This document shows, one piece after another, positions 1 through 9,908 of a DNA stretch of 64,000 nucleotides (position 1 is the stretch's first letter; the number at the start of each line of letters is the position of its first letter). The stretch is from Alphaproteobacteria bacterium (lineage in GTDB: Bacteria; Pseudomonadota; Alphaproteobacteria; UBA6615), in the NCBI GenBank assembly GCA_021774445.1, contig JAJFJA010000054.1:62001-126000 (forward strand), read 5' to 3'. The notes beneath the pieces are model-generated. The model did not search any database. It saw nothing but the letters and a program-made list of their open reading frames with translations, and had not been told where the DNA came from. The translations under genes were made by a program, and so were the position numbers.

Positions 1-2360
1 TCGGCCACGCCACCCGTTCCCTCGACGAATGTATCCGCCTCGCCCGTAACGACATCACCATTCGCACGTCGCTGATCGAGTCGCGTTATCTGACCGGCGA
101 TCAGGCGCTGTATCTGGAGTTGCGCCGCCGCTTCTCGGACGACGTGGTTGCCGGGTCGGCGATGACGTTCGTCGAGGCCAAGCTGGCCGAGCGTGACGCC
201 CGCCACAAACGTCTCGGCGACAGTCGTTATGTCCTAGAGCCCAATATCAAGGAGGGCAAGGGCGGCCTGCGCGATCTCCAGACCCTGTATTGGATCGGCA
301 AATATGTCTACCGCGTCGACGATGTCGACGAACTCGTGGCCCACAAGGTACTGACGGAGCGCGAGGCCAAGCGGTTCGCCAAGGCCCAGAGCTTTCTCTG
401 GGCCGTGCGCTGCCATTTGCATTATCTCGCCGACCGCGCCGAGGAGCGCCTGACCTTCGATCGCCAAACCGAGATTGCCGCCCTGCTCGGCTACACCGAC
501 CATCGTGGGACCCGCGGTGTCGAACGCTTCATGAAGCACTACTACCTGGTCGCCAAGGACGTCGGCAATCTGACCCGGATCTTTTGCGCGTCGATCGAGG
601 CCGACCACATGCGCCGCCCCTTACTGCGCCTGCCGCGCCTCGGCCGCCGTCAGGATCTCAAGGGTTTCCGCCTCGATGCCGGCCGCCTCCATCTCGATGA
701 TCCCAACCTTTTCCGCGACGACCCGGTCGCCATGCTGCGGCTGTTTCATGTCAGCCACGAGACCGGCATCGACATGCATCCCCACGCCTTGCGCAAGGTC
801 ACCCAGAATCTACGTCGCGTCGGCCCAGCCGTGCGCCGCGATCCCGAGGCGAACCGTATCTTCGCCGATCTGGTCACCTCGAAGACCGATCCCGAAATGA
901 CCTTGCGCTACATGAACGAGGCGGGGTTGCTCGGCCGCTTCCTGCCGGATTTCGGCCGCGTCGTCGGCCAAATGCAACATGACATGTATCATGTCTTCAC
1001 GGTTGATGAGCACACGGTGCGCGCCCTCGGCATCCTCCATCGTATCGAGTTGGGGCTCTACGCCGATGAGCATCCCCTCAGCACCAGGATCATCCACCAG
1101 GTGCAGTCCCGGCGGGCGCTCTATTTCGGCTTGTTGTTTCATGACATCGCCAAGGGCCGCGGCGGCGATCATTCGGCGCTCGGCGCCGAGCTGGCCGAAC
1201 GCGCCGGTCCTGGCCTCGGCCTGGATCCGGAGGAGACCGAGACCGTCGCCTGGCTGGTGCGCCACCATTTGATCATGAGCAACACGGCCTTCAAGCGCGA
1301 TATCGCCGACCCGCGCACCATCAGCAATTTTATCGCCACCGTTCAGTCGCCTGAACGGCTACGTCTGCTCATTTGTTTGACCGTGGCCGATATCCGTGCC
1401 GTCGGGCCGAAGGTCTGGAACAACTGGAAGGCCGCGCTGCTCCGAGAACTCTATCACGCCGCCGAAGACATGATGTCCGACGGCCAGGCCGTGAGCGACC
1501 GCGACACCCGTGTCGCTGCCGCCCGAACCGCCTTGCGCGCCGAACTTTCCGACTGGCCCGACGCGGCGGTCGACGCCCATCTCGCCCGTGGTTATCCGGG
1601 CTATTGGCTCGCCTTCGACACCGCCACCCTGGCCCGTCACGCCCGCCAAATGCGCGCCGCCGAGCAACGTAAGGCACCCCTGAGCATCGAGACCCTGGTC
1701 GATGGCGCCCGCGCCGTCACCGAGGTCACGATCTACACCCTTGACCATCCCGGCGTATTCTCCGCCATCAGCGGCGCCATGGCCGCCTGCGGCGCCAACA
1801 TCGTCGATGCCCGGATTTTCACCACCCCGCACGGCATGGCTTTAGACAGCTTTTGGGTTCAGGACGAAAACGGTGCCGCCTTCGATCGGCCGGAGCGCCT
1901 GGCCCGCCTGTCGGTTCTTGTGGAGCGCAGCCTCAGCGGTCGTCTGAAGCCCGAGGAGGTCAGCCGCCGGCCCGCCTTCGCACCCGCCAGCAACGGCGTC
2001 TTCCGCGTCCAGCCGCGTGTGCTCATCGACAATCAAGCCAGCGCCACCCATACCATGATCGAAGTCAATGGCCGCGACCGGCCCGGATTCCTCTATCGCG
2101 TCACCATGGCGCTGACCGAGCTTGGTCTGCAGGTCTCCAGCGCCAAGGTTTCCACCTTCGGCGAACGGGCCGTCGACACGTTCTACGTCAAAGACGGCTT
2201 CGGCATGAAGGTCCATCATGAGGTCAAGGTGCAGCGCATACGGGAGAAACTGTTGCCGGTCATCGCCGACCCCGCGGACGTCGACCGTCCGCCGACCCCC
2301 ATCCCGGTCCGGCCCCGCCGCCGCGCGGCGGTTCCACAAGAGCCGACCGCCGCGAAATAA
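1..2360 (+). CDS. glnD: Bifunctional uridylyltransferase/uridylyl-removing enzyme GlnD, 5' truncated by the window edge
   Basis: GlnD adds or removes UMP on PII proteins in response to glutamine and so sets nitrogen assimilation. The reading frame is already open at base 3, so the start and most of the nucleotidyltransferase domain lie outside the window; about 785 residues are visible. They show the helical PII-uridylyltransferase region, an HD hydrolase domain with HDIAKG and HHL motifs (about bases 1140-1270), and two C-terminal ACT domains (about 1720-1870 and 2055-2200) with the DHPGVFSAI and DRPGFLYRV signatures. The catalytic nucleotidyltransferase motif cannot be checked here. murJ follows 158 bases downstream, a common alphaproteobacterial order. 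Confidence 0.96.
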   Translation, partial: GHATRSLDECIRLARNDITIRTSLIESRYLTGDQALYLELRRRFSDDVVAGSAMTFVEAKLAERDARHKRLGDSRYVLEPNIKEGKGGLRDLQTLYWIGKYVYRVDDVDELVAHKVLTEREAKRFAKAQSFLWAVRCHLHYLADRAEERLTFDRQTEIAALLGYTDHRGTRGVERFMKHYYLVAKDVGNLTRIFCASIEADHMRRPLLRLPRLGRRQDLKGFRLDAGRLHLDDPNLFRDDPVAMLRLFHVSHETGIDMHPHALRKVTQNLRRVGPAVRRDPEANRIFADLVTSKTDPEMTLRYMNEAGLLGRFLPDFGRVVGQMQHDMYHVFTVDEHTVRALGILHRIELGLYADEHPLSTRIIHQVQSRRALYFGLLFHDIAKGRGGDHSALGAELAERAGPGLGLDPEETETVAWLVRHHLIMSNTAFKRDIADPRTISNFIATVQSPERLRLLICLTVADIRAVGPKVWNNWKAALLRELYHAAEDMMSDGQAVSDRDTRVAAARTALRAELSDWPDAAVDAHLARGYPGYWLAFDTATLARHARQMRAAEQRKAPLSIETLVDGARAVTEVTIYTLDHPGVFSAISGAMAACGANIVDARIFTTPHGMALDSFWVQDENGAAFDRPERLARLSVLVERSLSGRLKPEEVSRRPAFAPASNGVFRVQPRVLIDNQASATHTMIEVNGRDRPGFLYRVTMALTELGLQVSSAKVSTFGERAVDTFYVKDGFGMKVHHEVKVQRIREKLLPVIADPADVDRPPTPIPVRPRRRAAVPQEPTAAK

Positions 2361-2518
2361 ACACATAGCCGCCCGCGATATTCATCCCGATCCTCACCGG
2401 ACACCACAATCCTCGTCGATCGCCGACAGATCCGGCGTTGCCGCCTGACCGGCTGCGGCGACGGGCATTCGACGCGGCGCCTCTTTCATTCCCGCCAGAT
2501 CTCGGCTAAGCAGCGACG

Positions 2519-4066
2519 ATGTCGTCCTTTATCCGCTCTGCCGCGACCGTCGGCGGCTGGACCATGGGCAGTCGGATTCTCGGTTTTGTCCGCGACATTC
2601 TGATTGCCAGTTTCCTCGGCGCCGGTCCGGTGGCCGACGCCTTCTTCGTCGCCTTCAAATTCCCCAATTTCTTTCGCCGCTTGTTTGCCGAGGGGGCCTT
2701 TAACGCCGCCTTCGTGCCCCAGTTCGCCGGCACCCTCGCCAGCGACGGTTTGGCAACGGCGCGCCGCTTTGCCGAAGATGCGTTGTCGGTGCTGCTGTCG
2801 ATCCTGCTGCCGTTCACCGTTCTGGCCCAGATCTTCATGCCCCAACTCATGGTCGTGATCGCGCCCGGCTTTCGCGATTCGCCCGAGACCTTTGCCTTGG
2901 CGGTGGAGCTGACTCGCCTGACATTTCCCTATTTGATGTTCATGGCCTTGGTGGCTTTGCTCGGCGGCATGCTGAACAGTCGCGACCGTTTCGCCGCCCC
3001 GGCCGCCGCCCCCATTGTCCTCAACATCATCCTCATTGCCGCCATGCTGCTGTTGCGCGACCGCCTGCCGACGCCCGGTCACGCGCTCGCCTGGGGGGTC
3101 GCGTTCGCCGGTATCGCCCAGTTTTTGCTGCTGATCGTCGCCACCGACCGCGCCGGCATGAGCCCACGCCTGCGCCGCCCGCGGCTCACCCCCCGTGTCG
3201 CCAAGACCTTGCGCTTGATGGTACCCGGAGCGATCGGTGCCGGCGTCGTCCAGATCAACCTGGTGATCGACACCATCTTGGCCTCGACCCTGCCGACCGG
3301 CGCCATTTCCTATCTCTACTTCGCCGACCGCGTGAACCAACTGCCTCTCGGCGTTGTCGGCGTCGCCATCGGCATCGCCTTGTTGCCTTTGCTGTCCCGT
3401 CAGCTACGCACCGGCGACCTGGCGGGCGCCAGCGACAGCCAAAACCGCGCGATCGAGTTTGCTCTGCTGCTCACCGTGCCGGCGGCGGCCGCTTTGCTGG
3501 TCATCGCCGACCCTATTGTCCAGGTCCTGTTCCGCCATGGCGCTTTCGCCCCGTCGGCCGCCACCGCCACCGCCGGGGCCTTGACCGCCTTTGCCGTCGG
3601 TTTGCCCGCCTATGTGTTGATCAAATCCCTCACCCCCGGTTTTTTTGCCCGCGAGGACACCACGACGCCGGTCAAAATCGCCGCTGTCGCGGTGGCGGTC
3701 AATATCGTCGCCGCGATCGTCCTGATGCAGTTCTTCGCCCATATCGGCATCGCCTTGGCCACCGCCTTGTCCGCCTGGCTCAATACCAGCCTGCTCGCCA
3801 CCACCCTCCATCGTCGCGGTCATTTGCACCTGGACGCGCGCCTGCGCGCTCGTACGCCGCGGATTCTTGCTGCCGCCGCGGTGATGGCCGTGCTGTTATG
3901 GTTCTTCGCCGGCCGCCTGGGTGGCGTTTTTGCCGAGCCGGGCGCCCTGCGCGCCGTCGTCCTGGCACTGCTCATCGCCGCCGGCATCGGCGTCTATCTG
4001 GCGGCGGTGATTCTGCTCCGGGCCACCAGCTTGGCTGAGCTGCGTCGTGCACTGCGCCGTGCCTAA
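2519..4066 (+). CDS. murJ: Lipid II flippase MurJ (MviN family)
   Basis: MurJ flips the peptidoglycan precursor lipid II across the inner membrane. The 515-residue product has the family's usual length and about 14 hydrophobic segments. Its N-terminus (MSSFIRSAATVGGWTMGSR, then ILGFVRDILIAS) is typical of the family. The internal segments with the FNAAFVPQF and LYFADRVNQLPLGV motifs line the MurJ cavity in characterised members. The start is the ATG at 2519, which gives the canonical short cytoplasmic N-terminus. It sits between glnD and trpS on the same strand. Confidence 0.96.
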   Translation: MSSFIRSAATVGGWTMGSRILGFVRDILIASFLGAGPVADAFFVAFKFPNFFRRLFAEGAFNAAFVPQFAGTLASDGLATARRFAEDALSVLLSILLPFTVLAQIFMPQLMVVIAPGFRDSPETFALAVELTRLTFPYLMFMALVALLGGMLNSRDRFAAPAAAPIVLNIILIAAMLLLRDRLPTPGHALAWGVAFAGIAQFLLLIVATDRAGMSPRLRRPRLTPRVAKTLRLMVPGAIGAGVVQINLVIDTILASTLPTGAISYLYFADRVNQLPLGVVGVAIGIALLPLLSRQLRTGDLAGASDSQNRAIEFALLLTVPAAAALLVIADPIVQVLFRHGAFAPSAATATAGALTAFAVGLPAYVLIKSLTPGFFAREDTTTPVKIAAVAVAVNIVAAIVLMQFFAHIGIALATALSAWLNTSLLATTLHRRGHLHLDARLRARTPRILAAAAVMAVLLWFFAGRLGGVFAEPGALRAVVLALLIAAGIGVYLAAVILLRATSLAELRRALRRA

Positions 4067-4182
4067 GCGCTTGACCGCCGGCGCTTTTCCCGCGATAACC
4101 CGGCGCCTTGCCGCGATGCCAAAATGCCATCCCGATGGCGAAATCGGCCGCCGGCGCCGCCAACATCACGGGGTCCACACCC

Positions 4183-5214
4183 ATGAGCAGGATTTTTTCC
4201 GGCGTCCAGCCGACCGGTAACCTTCATCTCGGCAACTATCTCGGCGCCATTCGCAACTTCGTCGCCCTGCAGGCTGAATACGAATGCATCTACTGCGTCG
4301 TCGATCTCCATGCCATTACCGTGTGGCAGGATCCCGCCGAGCTGCGCGCCCAGACCCGCGAGGTCACGGCTGCGTTCCTGGCCGCCGGCATCGACCCCAA
4401 GACCAGTATTATCTTCAACCAGAGCCAGGTTTCGGCCCATGCCGAGTTGGCCTGGCTGTTCAACTGCGTCGCCCGGCTTGGCTGGCTCAACCGGATGACC
4501 CAGTTCAAGGAGAAATCCGGCAAGAACCGCGAGGCCGCTTCGGTCGGCCTCTACGTCTACCCGAATCTGATGGCCGCCGACATCATGGCCTATAAGGCGA
4601 CCCATGTGCCGGTCGGCGAGGACCAGCGCCAGCATCTCGAACTTACCCGCGACATCGCCCAGAAGTTCAACAATGACACCGGCAAGGAGGTCTTCCCGAT
4701 TGTCGAGCCGCTGATCTTCGGCGCGGCCACTCGGGTCATGAGCTTGCGCGACGGTAGCAAGAAGATGTCCAAGTCCGAGCCCTCCGATTTCTCCCGCATC
4801 AATATCACCGACGGCCCTGAGCTGATCGCCCAGAAGATCCGCAAGGCCCGCACGGATTCGGCGCCGGTGCCGGGGCCGGAGGCCCTGACCGCCGATGGTT
4901 TGCAGATCGCCGAGGCTCACCAGACCGAGCGGCCCGAGGCGTTCAATCTGCTGGCCATTTATGCCGCCTTGAGCCATCAGCCCATCGCCGCGCCCCTCAA
5001 CGAGTTCGGCGGCAGCCAGTTCAGCGATTTCAAGCGCCGCCTGGCCGAGCTTGCGGTCGAAAACCTCGGGCCCATCGGCACCGAGATGCAACGCTTGATG
5101 GCCGACCCGGCCTATGTCGATTCGGTGTTGGCCGACGGCGCCGCCCGCGCCGATGCGCAGGCCGCCCCGGTACTTGCCGAGGCTAAGGAGGCTATAGGAC
5201 TGTTATCGACCTGA
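4183..5214 (+). CDS. trpS: Tryptophanyl-tRNA synthetase
   Basis: This enzyme charges tRNA-Trp with tryptophan using ATP and is a class Ic aminoacyl-tRNA synthetase. The 343-residue product begins [20 protein letters not shown], which contains the HIGH-like motif (GNLHLGNY). The KMSKS loop is present at about residues 194-198. The frame is open further upstream (ATGs at 4108 and 4135), but family alignment clearly starts at the ATG at 4183. The product ends near a hairpin shared with the convergent cyclase gene. Confidence 0.95.
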   Translation: MSRIFSGVQPTGNLHLGNYLGAIRNFVALQAEYECIYCVVDLHAITVWQDPAELRAQTREVTAAFLAAGIDPKTSIIFNQSQVSAHAELAWLFNCVARLGWLNRMTQFKEKSGKNREAASVGLYVYPNLMAADIMAYKATHVPVGEDQRQHLELTRDIAQKFNNDTGKEVFPIVEPLIFGAATRVMSLRDGSKKMSKSEPSDFSRINITDGPELIAQKIRKARTDSAPVPGPEALTADGLQIAEAHQTERPEAFNLLAIYAALSHQPIAAPLNEFGGSQFSDFKRRLAELAVENLGPIGTEMQRLMADPAYVDSVLADGAARADAQAAPVLAEAKEAIGLLST

Positions 5215-5215
5215 A

Positions 5216-5251
5216 GCGCCTAGAGGTGCCGTTGGGTATTTCCTCAGGCGC
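5216..5251. terminator. Hairpin at the trpS/cyclase convergence, possible bidirectional terminator
   Basis: GCGCCT-A-GAGG (5216-5226) pairs with CCTCAGGCGC (5242-5251), leaving a single bulged A and a 14-base loop. It lies exactly between two converging genes and overlaps the cyclase stop codon. There is no T-tract on either side, so intrinsic termination is only a suggestion. Confidence 0.35.
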
Positions 5252-6542
5252 TCGGCGGTGCGAACAATTCCTGCGGCTCGCTCGTGCCGCGCAAGGCGTG
5301 GTGGCCGAGTGACACCATGTCGACGGGCACCGCGTCGGCAAACGCGGCCGAGGTCAATAACGAGCGGCCGAGTTGCCGGCATTCCCGTTCCATGCGCGCC
5401 GCCTGATTGACCGCCGGCCCGATCACGGTGAAATCCAGCCTGTCCGGCGAGCCGATATTGCCATAGACCACCTCGCCAAGATGCAGAACCACGCCGAAGT
5501 GGCTTGGCGGCAACGCCGTATCTTCCCGGTTCTCGTTATGCTCGACCGTGCGTGCCAGGGCCTCCTCGGCGGCTTCCAGCGCGACCTTGGCGGCCTTTTC
5601 CGCGCCGCCCAGCTCGTCGATCGGGAAAATCGCCAGCATGCCGTCGCCCATGAACTTCAGCACTTCGCCGCCGCGCTCCGTAACCGGTCCGACAATCTGC
5701 TCGAAATGGTCGTTCAGCAGCTCCAGCAGGGTGTCGCTTGGCAGCTTGTCGGTCATCGCGGTGAAGCCGCGTAGATCGCTATACCAGATCACGGCATTGA
5801 TGGTCTCGACACTGCCGCGCTGAATGGCACCGTTGAGCACCCGTTCACCGGTTTTGTGGCCGAGATAGGTGTCCAGCAGGTTGCGCGCGATGTTGTGCAT
5901 GGAGCGTATTTCCAGTGCCATCGCATAGGTCGGCATCAGCGCCGTCAGCCGTTCCACCTGTTGATCGGTGAATCCGCCCGCGGCCCGCGTCGACCATGAC
6001 GCCGCATAATTCCGGCCATCGCTGAACCGCAACGGCAGAATCAGATAATCGGTGACCCCCTGTTCCGCGAGATCGTCGAGAATTGGAAAGTCGCGCGGGC
6101 AGTCGGGGTGCGCCAGCCGCCGCCGAATCCCCAGCGACCCGTCGAAGATCAGCCGCACCGGGCTGGCCAGATAACGCTCGTTGGACAGCATCTGGTGGCT
6201 GGCCGAGAACATTTCCACTTTGCCGTTATCTGCGGTCCAGGAATAGCCCTCGCTGATGAACAGCGGATGCAGCGTGCGCAGGATCACCATTGTGCGGTGC
6301 AGCGGCAACCCGCAGGCCACCATCTGACCGTTTAGCTCGGCGATCATCTGCGGCACGCTGGTGATCAGCCGCCCCTCGTTCTGCAGCCAATCCGTCATGC
6401 TGCAGGCCGGTGCCTTTATCGGAATCAGCGTCGCGATGTTCCGTGCGTCGGCACCGCCGCCGCTATCGAAGCCGTCGCCGCCCTCAGCGTCACCCCTGCC
6501 GTCGGCCCCGCCATCGCGGTCCAACAGATCCAAAGAAGCCAT
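5244..6542 (-). CDS. Class III adenylate/guanylate cyclase with N-terminal sensor region
   Basis: The product probably makes cAMP. The C-terminal part (about residues 235-425 of 432) is a class III cyclase homology domain. It carries both metal-binding aspartates, in YSDLRGFTAM and FMGDGMLAIFP, and ends with an IGSPDRLDFTVIGPAVNQAAR segment typical of the family. The N-terminal about 230 residues match the recurring rhizobial-type arrangement (RTLHPLF, then LILPLRFSDG) and probably sense a ligand; no transmembrane segment is evident, so it is likely cytosolic. I chose the ATG at 6542, which has a GGGG run about 10 bases upstream; an in-frame TTG at 6563 would add seven residues. The gene is monocistronic and convergent with trpS. 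Confidence 0.88.
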   Translation of the reverse strand: MASLDLLDRDGGADGRGDAEGGDGFDSGGGADARNIATLIPIKAPACSMTDWLQNEGRLITSVPQMIAELNGQMVACGLPLHRTMVILRTLHPLFISEGYSWTADNGKVEMFSASHQMLSNERYLASPVRLIFDGSLGIRRRLAHPDCPRDFPILDDLAEQGVTDYLILPLRFSDGRNYAASWSTRAAGGFTDQQVERLTALMPTYAMALEIRSMHNIARNLLDTYLGHKTGERVLNGAIQRGSVETINAVIWYSDLRGFTAMTDKLPSDTLLELLNDHFEQIVGPVTERGGEVLKFMGDGMLAIFPIDELGGAEKAAKVALEAAEEALARTVEHNENREDTALPPSHFGVVLHLGEVVYGNIGSPDRLDFTVIGPAVNQAARMERECRQLGRSLLTSAAFADAVPVDMVSLGHHALRGTSEPQELFAPPSA

Positions 6543-6716
6543 GTCCAACCCCGGCCTGTTCAATATGCGAATGCTCTACTCTGCCTTAGATAGGGCGCGC
6601 ATGGGCAGGGTTCCAGCACGTATATCGCCGCCGGGGCTCTTGACCCGCCGCCGATTCTTCCCATTTCCCAGGGGCAAACCCTGGCCATGGCGCCGGCCCA
6701 TTAGGCGGACCCGAAC

Positions 6717-7283
6717 ATGTTCATTCAGACCGAGCAAACGCCGAACCCGGAGACTCTGAAATTCCTGCCCGGCCGGCAGGTGATGTCCACGGGCACCGCC
6801 TATTTCCCCCACCCTGGCGCTGCCGAAGGCTCGCCCTTGGCGCAGCGGCTGTTCGAGGTCAGCGACGTGACGGCGGTCTTCTTCGGCACCGATTTCGTCA
6901 CCGTAACGAAATCGGCGATGGCCGATTGGCCCGTTCTCAAACCCATGGTGCTCGGCGCCATTATGGAACATTTCATGTCGGGCGAGCCGATCATCCGTGT
7001 CGCCGAGGCCCCGCCGCCTCCCGCCACCGACGAGGATGAGGACGAGGTGGTCCAGCAGATCCGTGAGTTGCTCGATACGCGCGTCCGGCCGGCCGTCGCC
7101 CAGGACGGCGGCGATATTGTCTTCCACGGTTTCGAGCGCGGCGTCGTCTACCTCTACATGCAAGGCGCTTGCGCCGGCTGCCCTTCATCCACCGCCACCC
7201 TGAAAATGGGCATCGAAAACATGCTCCGCCACTACATCCCGGAAGTGCTTGAGGTCCGGGCCTTGGAACCGGCGGCTTACTAG
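6717..7283 (+). CDS. NifU-like Fe-S scaffold/carrier protein (Nfu)
   Basis: Nfu proteins carry and deliver [4Fe-4S] clusters to target enzymes. The 188-residue product has the Nfu N-terminal domain (FIQTEQTPNPETLKF at the start), an acidic linker (about residues 97-112) and a C-terminal NifU domain. That domain contains the cluster-binding CxxC at Cys152 and Cys155 (GACAGCPSST). Length and two-domain layout match mitochondrial/alphaproteobacterial Nfu1. A GGCGGA sequence precedes the ATG. The next gene starts 21 bases after the stop. Confidence 0.94.
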   Translation: MFIQTEQTPNPETLKFLPGRQVMSTGTAYFPHPGAAEGSPLAQRLFEVSDVTAVFFGTDFVTVTKSAMADWPVLKPMVLGAIMEHFMSGEPIIRVAEAPPPPATDEDEDEVVQQIRELLDTRVRPAVAQDGGDIVFHGFERGVVYLYMQGACAGCPSSTATLKMGIENMLRHYIPEVLEVRALEPAAY

Positions 7284-7304
7284 CGCCTGCTTCGGCACGA
7301 CCCT

Positions 7305-8129
7305 ATGGTTCAGCGATTCCGCGGCGCTATGCGCCAATATCCCAGCCTTTGGGGCCTCGCGGTGGCGGTGCTGGCGCTGTATGCCCTGGCCTTGGCCGAC
7401 CTTCTGAGCGGAGACGACGGCCGCGAAGAGCCCGGAGTCAGCCTCGCCGCGGACCCGGTGCCTCGGCAATTCGCCGCCCGGCTCCCGGCGCCGATGCCCG
7501 CCGACGCGCCGACCCGCAAGCAGCTTTTCCTGGCCACCGTGTTACCCCTGGTCCTGCGCGTTAACGAGGACATCAGGGCGGCTCGCGCCCGGCTGATCAG
7601 GGTCCGCGGCCTGGTGCTGAATGGCCGCCCTTTGCCGCCGTCCGAACGGACCTGGCTGCGCCGGCTCGCTGAACGTTACGGCACCGAAACTACTGATTTT
7701 GCTGTCTTACTCCGCCGCGTCGATGTCATTCCGCCATCCTTGGCACTGGCCCAGGCGGCCACCGAAAGCGGCTGGGGAGAGTCCCGCTTCGCCCAGCAGG
7801 GCAACGCCTTGTTCGGCCAGCGAGTCTGGCGTGCCGGGGCTGGCTTGATCCCGGCCGGTCGTGCCGACGGTGGCCAATATGAAGTCCGCCGCTTCGCCGA
7901 TTTGGAGGCCAGTATTCGGGCCTATGCCCGCAACTTGAACAGTCACCCGGCTTATGACGATTTCCGTGTCCAGCGGGCGTCGCGACGTCCCAAGGCGGAC
8001 CCCATCGCCCTCGCCGCCACGCTATCGGCCTATTCCGAGCTCGGCGCCGAATATGCCGATCTCTTAGGTCAGGTAATTCGTGAGAATCAGTTGCGTCAGC
8101 TCGACACCGCCCGGCTCGCCCAACCTTGA
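7305..8129 (+). CDS. Bax-like endo-beta-N-acetylglucosaminidase (glycoside hydrolase 73 type)
   Basis: This is probably a peptidoglycan hydrolase acting in the periplasm. A hydrophobic segment at about residues 14-33 would anchor or export the protein. The domain from about residue 70 resembles the Bax/FlgJ glucosaminidase fold. The conserved ATESGWGESRFAQQGNALFG stretch contains the expected catalytic glutamate (Glu154). A later ASIRAYARNLNSHPAY stretch is also typical. It is 274 residues long and follows nfu closely; the functional link between them is unclear. Confidence 0.85.
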   Translation: MVQRFRGAMRQYPSLWGLAVAVLALYALALADLLSGDDGREEPGVSLAADPVPRQFAARLPAPMPADAPTRKQLFLATVLPLVLRVNEDIRAARARLIRVRGLVLNGRPLPPSERTWLRRLAERYGTETTDFAVLLRRVDVIPPSLALAQAATESGWGESRFAQQGNALFGQRVWRAGAGLIPAGRADGGQYEVRRFADLEASIRAYARNLNSHPAYDDFRVQRASRRPKADPIALAATLSAYSELGAEYADLLGQVIRENQLRQLDTARLAQP

Positions 8130-8149
8130 TTTTGTCGGGCTCTCTGGGG

Positions 8150-9277
8150 CTAGTCTGCGGCCTTGGCGACGGCGGCCGGCACGTAGAACTGCATCCCGAA
8201 CCAGTGCCAGCGCCCGTCGGTGCCCGGGGCGGTGCAATTGATCCGCGCCCGTCCCTTACCAAAAGGCTCGGCAACACGGACCTCGACCCGCGGTCCCAGC
8301 CGCTCGATCACGGCCTCGCCTTGTCCGGAGGCGTAGCAGGCCAGACGGTCCTGGCCGTCGAACGCTTCGGTCAAGGTAAAGCCGAAAGCCGGCGGGTTTG
8401 TCTGCAGGGTCGGGTCCGCCGGGGTGATGTCCGCGACCGGCAACGGCAGGGTCTGCGTCACCATGCGGAATCGGTCCTCGTCGCCATAGGTTTCGTTCAG
8501 CGCGAAGCGCGGCAGGTAATAGGGATCGACGCTGGCATGGACCACCCCGGAATGCTGTCCGAAGGCAGTATTGAAGCCGGCCTCCCGCACCGCCGCGGTC
8601 ACCGCTTCGCTGGTCTCGCCGAACGGATAGGCGAACAGCGCCGGCACCGCACCGAGTTGCGCCTGGTAGCTGGCGTTGGCCCGGTTCAGCTCCTCGATGA
8701 CCGCCGCGTTATTCCTCGCCGCCAGGTGTCCGTGGCTGGCGCTGTGGCCGCCGATGACGACGCCGGCGTCGCGCAGCTCGCGGATCTGCTGCCAGGTCAT
8801 GAAACCGGCCAGGTTATCGTCGATGGAATCGGTGGATGCGAACAGGGTGAATGGCATTCCGGCCGCCCGGAGCCGCGGCCATGCTTCCCGATAGACCGAC
8901 GCATAGGCATCGTCGATCGTGATCCCGACCGTTTTGTCCGGCAGCGGCCGTCCTTCGTCGATGGCCGCCAGGATCTCCGGCACCGGCAACACCGTATAAC
9001 CCTCGCTGCCGAGTATCCGCAGATGCGCTTCGAACTGCTCGAGCCCGATATTGGTGCTCGGGTAGTTGGTCTCGCCGAACCGGTGATACATGATGATCAC
9101 CGCCGATTCCGCCGCCTCCGCGGCCGGTGCCAGACCGGCATTGGCGGCCAACAGGACGCCCAAGGCGAGTATTCTCTGCGGCCATCCGCGCCGCCACCTC
9201 GCGCGGCTGGCTCTTGCTGGAACTGCGATCGTGCTATCCTCCGTGGTCGGGCAGGGGGAGCCCGGACGATTAACCAC
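8150..9277 (-). CDS. Exported polysaccharide deacetylase (NodB-homology family)
   Basis: The product probably removes acetyl groups from a cell-envelope or exopolysaccharide N-acetyl-hexosamine. A basic N-terminal stretch is followed by a hydrophobic core and an AxA-like site near residues 35-57, so it is likely secreted. The NodB domain follows with the TIDDAY motif (Asp122/Asp123) and the metal-binding HSASH motif (His178 and His182). About 110 residues after the catalytic fold have no motif I recognise. The start is a GTG at 9277; no ATG precedes the mature domain, so the exact start is uncertain. It converges on the Bax-like gene and is divergent from the nitroreductase gene. Confidence 0.85.
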   Translation of the reverse strand: MVNRPGSPCPTTEDSTIAVPARASRARWRRGWPQRILALGVLLAANAGLAPAAEAAESAVIIMYHRFGETNYPSTNIGLEQFEAHLRILGSEGYTVLPVPEILAAIDEGRPLPDKTVGITIDDAYASVYREAWPRLRAAGMPFTLFASTDSIDDNLAGFMTWQQIRELRDAGVVIGGHSASHGHLAARNNAAVIEELNRANASYQAQLGAVPALFAYPFGETSEAVTAAVREAGFNTAFGQHSGVVHASVDPYYLPRFALNETYGDEDRFRMVTQTLPLPVADITPADPTLQTNPPAFGFTLTEAFDGQDRLACYASGQGEAVIERLGPRVEVRVAEPFGKGRARINCTAPGTDGRWHWFGMQFYVPAAVAKAAD

Positions 9278-9306
9278 GTATTTTCGGTCCTGGAGTTTGA
9301 TAAACC

Positions 9307-9897
9307 ATGAACGAATCCGACAGCGACGGTTTCCTCGACCTGGTGTTCAGGGCCGCCAGGACGCCCCGTGCCTGGACCGATCGGCCGCTCGATCCGGGCC
9401 TGTTGGAGCGGGTTTACGATCTCGCCAAGATGGGCCCGACCAGTGCCAACTGCTCGCCCCTGCGCATTGTCTTCTGCACCAGCGAGGACGCCCGCCGACG
9501 CCTCGCCGACTGCGCCAGCAGCGGCAATCGCGCCCGTGTCCTCGGCGCCCCGGCCACCGCGATCTTCGCCGAAGACCTGGCCTTCTACGAGCACCTGCCG
9601 GAACTGTTCCCGCACACCGATGCCCGCAGCTGGTTCGCCGGCAAGCCCCGGCACATTGAAACCACCGCCTTCCGCAACGCGACCCTACAGGCCGCCTATT
9701 TCATCCTTGCCGCGCGTGCCTGTGGCCTCGATGCCGGCCCGATGTCCGGCTTCGACGCCCCCGCCGTCGACGCGGCGTTTCTTGCCGACACCGGCTTTCG
9801 CGCCAACTTCATCTGCGGTCTCGGGTATGCCGACCGTACCGGACTGAGAGACCGTCATCCGCGCCTCGCCTTCGACCGCGTTTGCCGCGTTATTTAG
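9307..9897 (+). CDS. Nitroreductase family protein, RutE/HadB-like
   Basis: This is an FMN-dependent nitroreductase-fold oxidoreductase. The 196-residue product resembles RutE, the malonic semialdehyde reductase of pyrimidine degradation (MGPTSANCSPLRIVF near the N-terminus and AGPMSGFD near the C-terminus). No other rut genes are nearby, so the physiological substrate cannot be told from context. The ATG at 9307 starts the family-typical N-terminus. It lies just upstream of tsaB. Confidence 0.85.
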   Translation: MNESDSDGFLDLVFRAARTPRAWTDRPLDPGLLERVYDLAKMGPTSANCSPLRIVFCTSEDARRRLADCASSGNRARVLGAPATAIFAEDLAFYEHLPELFPHTDARSWFAGKPRHIETTAFRNATLQAAYFILAARACGLDAGPMSGFDAPAVDAAFLADTGFRANFICGLGYADRTGLRDRHPRLAFDRVCRVI

Positions 9898-9908
9898 GCT
9901 CTGACGCA

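Noticed and set aside
2486..3340. Long minus-strand open frame opposite murJ
   Set aside because: It mirrors the codon periodicity of murJ in high-GC DNA, has a low-complexity Gly/Gln/His-rich translation and matches no family.
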